A stretch of DNA of 14,707 nt, from assembly GCF_000003605.2 (NCBI RefSeq), contig NW_003135334.1, positions 661,031 to 675,737 of the forward strand. The letters run 5' to 3'. Within the stretch, counting starts at the first letter, position 1. Each line of letters starts with the position of its first letter. Under the pieces are notes generated by a model. That model searched no databases, was not told the DNA's origin, and was given only the letters and a program-made list of their open reading frames with translations. Source of the stretch: Saccoglossus kowalevskii. Its lineage: Eukaryota; Hemichordata; Enteropneusta; Harrimaniidae. Made by a program: the position numbers and the translations under genes. Below are positions 8,714 through 14,707 of the stretch, in pieces.

Positions 8714-9596
8714 ACTATCGTTTACGTATTCAAGTTTCCCGTATGTGTCGATGCCTCACACAGTTGCAATTTATTGATAAATAGTTCAATATTCTAAATT
8801 TATACATAGAACTATAGCGAACTACTGGATATGTCGCGCAAGCCCAGTATACATGTTATCGCCAAAAACACACTGTTATAACACTGTTGGCTAGTTATTA
8901 TATTTCTCTGCAGATTACCAGTAAAATCTTTTGAATAAAAACAAAAATTGTCAAACAATTAAGCTTAATTAAATGTTTAGTTTAGTGTATAATATCCAAT
9001 CATTTTTATTCGATATAAATACATACAAATAGTATTTAGTGGCTGGATAGCAATTAGTGACTATAGCTATGGGCAAGGTAGAAGAAGTAGGTCCGTTCAC
9101 GCATATATATTTATTCCATAACAATGGCCTATTCGACAGAGATATTGTCGCACAGTGACATATCTTGACCACAGTCACTATTTTATGCATTTTTTGTTTA
9201 CTGTCTAGTTTGGTGGCATTTGTCTATCTGCATGCAATGGATTGTGTTTCCCACTCAAAATAGTAACCAGTACACCCAAAAAAGGCATTTTTTTAAAAAA
9301 AGTTAGGATATGTGTTTATAACAGCAGACCGCTCACTTTGATTTCTGAATAATCGCCTTTTATGCGCACATAATAAATATTGACCTAATTTGCATAAGTT
9401 GGCCTACTTAGCAACGGAAACAACGTACACACGCCCTGTTTCTGAGATCATTCTATATTAGTACACCGTGTGTGACACATCCAAAAGTTAGCGCTCCTTA
9501 AAATTGTTATGAGAATTGTTATTAAAAATGAAGAGAAGAAAGGAATAAAAAAGGAAGAACATGACTCCAATGTCCAAAGAACTAAAACTTAGTCTC

Positions 9597-9597
<1 letters not shown>
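8714..9597. other. Non-coding stretch
   Basis: AT-rich, with homopolymer T and A runs around 9290-9301. No frame longer than 73 codons and no recognisable gene, RNA or long repeat. Confidence 0.55.

Positions 9598-9628
<31 letters not shown>
9598..9628 (+). repeat. 31-base poly(A) tract
   Basis: Thirty-one consecutive A residues. This is either a simple homopolymer or the tail of a retroposed sequence on the plus strand. The purine-rich 60 bases upstream show no SINE or gene similarity that I can recognise, and I found no target-site duplication, so the retroposon reading is unproved. Exact length is also prone to sequencing error. Confidence 0.85.
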
Positions 9629-9630
<2 letters not shown>

Positions 9631-10781
9631 CGGACTCCTACGACACTGCTGTGACGGTGCAACATTTATATGATAAAATAAAATATGATAAAATGGCTGA
9701 CTCAGATGGATCGCTGAGACTGATCGATGTCTACATTTTGAATAGCGAATTTTCTCGGCGGAAAGTACGATAATCCTCAAATGTGACGCGTCCCTAAATA
9801 TTAATTGTCTAAAGCATAGTCTCGTTTTATTTTATAGAATACACACACATATACAACATACTAATTAAATTGTCAAAATTATAAACATGCTTTTGACGAA
9901 ACGCTCTATAAACTGGTCAACCTGTGACATACTAATTTGGTGGACCTATTCAATACCTGGCCATCTAAACAACAGTGAAATAAAAGTACAGCTTTAGGTA
10001 GGACAACTATATTAACAGACACACATTCAACGTTAAAAAATAGGAATTACTAATTTGTATACTCAACCTTATACAGTCACATCTACCCTTCCCGGACAAT
10101 TTAATAAAATGTGATTAATATGTATACTTTTATTTGAAATATAATGCATTTTTTGTTGCAATTTGTATGGTTCTCTGACATAGCTCCACCTGTGTACTAA
10201 CAGGAACGTAATGGTGTCGAAAGGCCGATAGTTGAGTGATTAGCCCATTTCAGTTTGCATGCGTTATTTGTCGTAGGTATGTTGTATAATAATATAAATA
10301 AGTCAATTTCTGTGATATGTTTCATTGTTCCATACATGAACGCGTTCCCAACATTGTGCCATATTCACAATGTCAAGACAGCGAATACATACAATACACC
10401 ATTCATACTTCAGTCTACAAAATATATGACTTAATAACACAGCTAATTACATCGACTTACATTGCGTCTACCCACTAAACCCATCCATAGAGCTTAATAA
10501 TACATACAACCAATATATTCAGAACATTTTTAATTCGAATTGCATGCTATATCATTATTCAGATCAACAGGTAAGGAATCACGTGGGAGAAACAAACTGC
10601 TCATCCTGCTGAAATCCTCTACTTTAGTAGACGGGGATGCCTGAGGTTGTCTTGGTAAAATGTAATACAGTTTTAACCGCTGAATGAACAATCTTCTATC
10701 GTACTGAAATCATCTGTCTTGAAGTCAATGTGAAGCTTCTTACAAGTTTGTGTCTGATTGGCTACCTTATCTACTTAATAC
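9629..10781. other. Non-coding stretch
   Basis: No recognisable gene. The stretch GCCGATAGTTGAGTGATTAG near 10225-10244 weakly recalls a tRNA D-arm, but no matching T-arm or acceptor stem follows. Otherwise ordinary AT-rich sequence. Confidence 0.5.
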
Positions 10782-11634
10782 CTAACTGTCGGACCAATCA
10801 GAGAGCAGCTTGTTTTTTAGACGTGTCATATTTTGTCTTGTATATATTCTGTGACTCAACTGGAGTCTTACTGGTACGAGGTGAACAATGACGTCCAGAT
10901 TTCCAAGCGAGGCGCTGTATTCAAATGCTCTTTTTCTTTGTCTGGTATAATAGTGGCTCAGTACAAAACGGAACCAAATGCATGTTTCGTCGCAGTGAGC
11001 ATTGTTGGATATATCGTATGCATATCTAGTAACGGTTTTATTCCTCGCATCGAATTTAATAATATTTGTTGAAAAATACTTTTCGTCCCTAGGATGATGT
11101 TGCAATAAAAAACATGTGGGAAATTGTACATTGGTTCCACAGTACATCTTAGTATGACACACTAGACAAAACAAATCGATTTTATCTCGTTTTGCTTCAT
11201 GTTCTACGGCACAAAACATCACGGATATGTTCATTTCCGGTGTATGTGTTGTGAATGAAAACCGCAGGGAATTAATAAACTAGTCAACTAACCCCCTTTG
11301 CTTTCCACAGTGTGCGTATATGTTCTATTGTGAAATATTTTAGTGGTTTTATTTTGTATCTGTTACACGTGTTGTTACATTCTAATGTTCTACTTTTACT
11401 TATTAACTTATAGGCACGTGCCCATTTGTTAGTAAGTCATTAATAAATTCTTATAAATAAAGAAGATCACTTCTAAGAGGGCGCTCATCATCGCAATGTG
11501 TCTTCTTGGTTCACAACATAAAGCGTGTAAAATACACAAAATCCTCATTACGTCATGACTACTGCGTTTTAAAACTTCTGAAATAAAAACTTGGTTGTGA
11601 GTTTAATGGTCCATATACGAGCCATTATTAGGTT
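10782..11634. other. Non-coding stretch containing the window's longest open frame
   Basis: The minus strand is open for 150 codons at 10782-11234, starting with Met. The predicted product has a CLVC pair near residue 24 and another Cys about a dozen residues on, basic residues near residues 118-122, and no signal peptide or membrane segment. I recognise no domain, and the frame overlaps other frames on both strands. A frame of this length is only mildly surprising by chance here. It could be a fragment of an old element or an exon, but nothing confirms that. The remainder up to 11634 holds nothing recognisable. Confidence 0.4.
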
Positions 11635-11846
11635 ATGAGGTTATTACGAGGATACTATATGCACGACAGTACAGCGGGAGTATCGACCGACGCGTAGCGA
11701 AGGTCGATGCGATGGCGTACTGATTAAGTACATACTTTGAGGTATCCTCGTAATAACCTTAATATTATACATATTTGCCTTCCAAGGATACATCATTTGA
11801 ATGCTAAAATCCAAAAAGCTTTGAGCAGAATCAGCGAACTTCTTTG
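11635..11846 (-). mobile_element. Foldback repeat family 1, copy B (inverted relative to A)
   Basis: Read on the minus strand this block follows copy A at 5991-6200 from CAAAGAAGTTCGCTGATTC through TGATGTATCCTTGGAAGG to the final ATAACCTCAT. The terminal arms AGGTTATTACGAGGATAC (11638-11655) and complement (11742-11759) are identical to those of copy A. The centre differs at a few sites and one arm is shortened by a small deletion. The inner stem is ATCGACC/GGTCGAT, one base pair longer than in copy A. Sequence similarity stops at both ends, giving the element's approximate borders. Non-coding. Confidence 0.75.
11638..11759. repeat. Inverted repeat of foldback family 1, copy B
   Basis: Perfect 18-bp terminal arms with imperfect inward extension, matching the arms of the copy at 6068-6197. 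Confidence 0.85.
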
Positions 11847-13433
11847 GTCAATAGGTCATATTAGATATCAAGATAAGGCTTGTACACATATTGAATGAAA
11901 AAGAAAAACTACCATTACTGTTTTTCATGCATATCTCCACCAAATACCATTTATTGTAACGACTTATATAACAAACATACCCAAACTATATATGTATCCA
12001 TAGTCGGTAAATCTAATTTACAAATCGAAGACCAGAAAACAATTGACTGACAAACGATCGACAAGTTACACCACAATCACTCAAACCCGTATTAAAACAA
12101 CTGCCAAATAACCCACAAAGACACAATCATACGAGTACATGGTACCACAGCACATAGTCAACTGAGTAAGTGAAAACATATAAAAACCTGATTGGCAAAC
12201 AGGAAAATGGTCGGTGCTCAACTATTAAAAATAAACGTACATATGAAATGATGCGCCACTAAACTGAGCTATGTGTAATATTGTCGTCGACGATTGTGCA
12301 AGTTGAAAGCGGTCAGAGATACAGCAGTGCACGTTTGTTCAGTCCATATTGTGATACAAGATCTACTATGTCATGACTCATATTATAATATTATAAATGA
12401 GAGAAGCGGTTGGACAAATGATGAGTAATATTTTAAAGTCAAACGTTTCTGCAAAGTATGTTATCATCGAGTTTGACAATTTTTACTGATTTCAGTAACG
12501 GCATAACGGGAATAATAAAACATAAAGTGTGTTATAAAAGAATACCTAATTACATTAAGAATAACAACATGTCATCAAAGAGTTAATACATATTATATAA
12601 TGTATAAAAAAAAAGGTATATTGTTTTTATATTACAATGTTAATCTGCTAATGACATTTAAAATTTTAAATTAGAAGAAAAAAAGACAATAGTAGTAAAC
12701 TAAAGACGCATAACATTTGAATATATTTGTTGGTTTTAATTATGAAAATGATAAATTAAGTCAATAAATATCTAATACAAAGGTGTTGAATATGCTTATT
12801 TGTCTGTTATACGTGTTGATGTCGACGGTACACGAGATATAGTACGTAGAAATATACACGTCTCATTACCTTGCTCTCATATTAATCAATTTCGAAATCG
12901 AGAGTGCTTGGTCAGAAATTGTCTAACGGCCATTTCATTTGTATTGAATGTTTATAAGTGATTTACGAGTTTTAGATTGTTTCTAAAGGATGGGTTTTTT
13001 TTATTGTACTGTCGCACAAATTATTCCTTTTATACGCCTGTGTACATTGTGGCGTCATTGTACTAGTTTCTCACATCGAGATGGTCATTGTTACCAGTCC
13101 CGCAAGATACACCTGATATCACCTTTGTCTCTATGCGGGGATGTGATGCTGCTCTAATAGTCCTCCCTTAGTCTTGCAGCCATCAATTGTACAGTTACTA
13201 TTGATTTCATTTAATGTATTTAACAAGTAATCACTGCAATGTAGATATTACCCCCAGGATATATGCACATGGCGGAGAATTCATCAGTTTTCTAGTAATT
13301 GCGTTTATAAGAATCGATGGTTGTTTATATAACAGAGACAACTTAAAAACTTAAAACTGTGTTTCTCGGTGCCTCGGTTTTAGCGTTTAGTTATTTTTAA
13401 CTGTTATTTAAATGCTATTATATCATTTAATTG
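11847..13433. other. Long AT-rich non-coding stretch
   Basis: No open frame of 60 codons or more on either strand. A very AT-rich part lies at about 12540-12780. No RNA gene or mobile element was recognised. Confidence 0.6.
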
Positions 13434-13463
13434 AATCTAATCTAATCTAGTCTAATCTAATCT
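13434..13463 (+). repeat. (AATCT)6 microsatellite
   Basis: Six tandem AATCT units with one A-to-G change in the fourth. Simple-sequence repeat in non-coding context. Confidence 0.9.
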
Positions 13464-14510
13464 ATCAAGCACTATGAAAATCAATATCAGTTAACGAGTC
13501 ATCTACGAACATTCGGCTTATCTGGGTACGTCCTTGCTAACTATCACGATTGAATAATTTGTATATGAAAACAATATATTACGACGTCAAAACGGGAGAA
13601 AAATATCATCCAGCGAAGCCAACAAAATTAATGAACGCTCGGAAACATTGAAGCTCAAAATTGCCCTTTTGTGAATGAGGTTGAAATAGAAGGTACGGTC
13701 ATTGCAAAACAAATCATACAACGGAACTCATTATTATTTTTCTAGAATGATTCAAAGGTTTCCTTTTTTTTTGCAACCCAGGCAATTTGTCTGTAAGCGC
13801 TAGGGACTACATGCATGGGTTATTAAAACGTTTCGTATCTCTTGGCATTAACGAATGAGTCACATTCGTGCGTGAATGTTGCACCATGCTGCTTACAACA
13901 AATAAAGTAATGACACAAAATCGTTAGATCGTTGTATATATATGCCACCGAGTTATCTTTTTTATCATCTTTTTTTTATGTTATTATTTTCAAAGAATGC
14001 CCTTTAAAATACAACAAGGTAACTATTGAATAACAGGAGCGTACAATTACTAGTATCTAGCGGCCCCGTTATCAATTCCATCAATATAATGTTTACTAAC
14101 ACATATGGGGTTTCTTGTATGCCCGGTTTTGTATACTATATGTATGTCTTGAAACTGACATGAAACGTCAACGTATCAGGTATAGCAACATACAGAATGT
14201 GCCAACAAAGTGACGATTCAACTTCCCCGGAACAGACAAAGTGTCGCCATTTAATTGGATTGTCAGATATTAAATTCTTGAGAAACCTACACTATATGAT
14301 GCTATCACCAGCAGTGTGGTGTACATTACATAGGAAAGTTCAACCGATGTCTGTGAGGCGATCTTACAAACACCAGCGCGTCCCTCGTGCAACCCGTATG
14401 ATAATATTGAATCCAATTCACACATATATGCCATTACTGTTGGGCACGTAAACAGGTGTAACACCTTAACAATATAAGAATATTTAGGATCTTATATACA
14501 TTGAATATGT
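13464..14510. other. Non-coding stretch
   Basis: Frames of 84 (plus) and 64 (minus) codons overlap at 14197-14464, and neither shows a recognisable motif. T-rich runs occur at about 13764-13772 and 13971-13978. No gene or RNA was recognised. Confidence 0.55.
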
Positions 14511-14707
14511 TTAAAGGGCGGTGGTCGTTGCGCCGCGCATGTGCGACATTTGTGTTGATAAACATTGATTTTCTCACAATCCAATGCGACTGTTAATGAA
14601 ATCTCAAGTACAAGTTTTGCCCTGGGCGCCACTTGCACTAATTACCGCCGGCGACTCCTTCGACACCTTCCAATCACCTAAAAATACCAAATTGAAGCTT
14701 GGTAACC
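14511..14707 (+). mobile_element. TTAA-flanked MITE, second copy, cut by window end
   Basis: Begins with TTAA then AGGGCGGTGGTCGT and follows the copy at 7643-7898 closely for about the first 100 bases (shared CATTTGTGTTGATAAACATT and CACAATCCAATGCG blocks). It then diverges but rejoins at the GAAG.TTGGTAAC block near the window end. Between these it carries about 40 extra bases, including GCCGGCGACTCC, absent from the first copy. The right terminal repeat lies outside the window. Confidence 0.72.

Noticed and set aside
10220-10270. tRNA-like D-arm sequence
   Set aside because: No T-arm with a GTTCGA-type motif and no acceptor stem could be found.
14197-14464. 84-codon plus and 64-codon minus frames
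   Set aside because: They overlap each other on opposite strands, show no domain and have no splice or promoter context.
1-14707. CRISPR array, bacterial operon or phage content
   Set aside because: No regularly spaced repeats, no ribosome binding sites with long frames, and coding density is near zero.

Overview
This window looks like non-coding, repeat-bearing nuclear DNA from an animal, most plausibly a marine invertebrate such as a mollusc. That placement is an inference. It rests on the AT-rich composition, the absence of long reading frames or operons, a decayed Ty3/gypsy retrotransposon, and several short palindromic or terminal-inverted-repeat elements. No intact protein-coding gene, tRNA or rRNA could be supported. 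The longest open frame (150 codons, minus strand, 10782-11234) shows no family I recognise.

Layout. Positions 1-813 (minus strand) hold the broken 3' part of a Ty3/gypsy pol gene: the end of the integrase core, the integrase C-terminal domain and the basic tail, interrupted by stops and frameshifts and running off the left edge. About 1240-1552 is a possible LTR remnant on the plus strand, with a TATA-like box and a primer-binding-site-like TGGCGCCCGA. From 1553 to 4345 nothing but short repeats is visible. An imperfect 155-bp palindrome rich in TTAGCTA motifs lies at 4346-4500. A dispersed foldback repeat occurs twice in opposite orientation, at 5991-6200 (+) and 11635-11846 (-). An element flanked by TTAA with terminal inverted repeats lies at 7643-7898, and a second copy, cut by the window end, starts at 14511. 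A GC- and CpG-rich patch follows the first copy (to about 8010). A further foldback element lies at 8479-8706 between ACTAAAA direct repeats. Simple repeats include a 31-A run (9598-9628) and an (AATCT)6 tract (13434-13463).

No genes here can be said to work together. The biology visible is transposable-element history: one autonomous-element relic and at least four families of small non-autonomous elements, two of them present in two copies each. I did not find a convincing new functional system. The most interesting objects are the two inverted copies of the foldback repeat and the two TTAA elements, which may define families worth collecting genome-wide.
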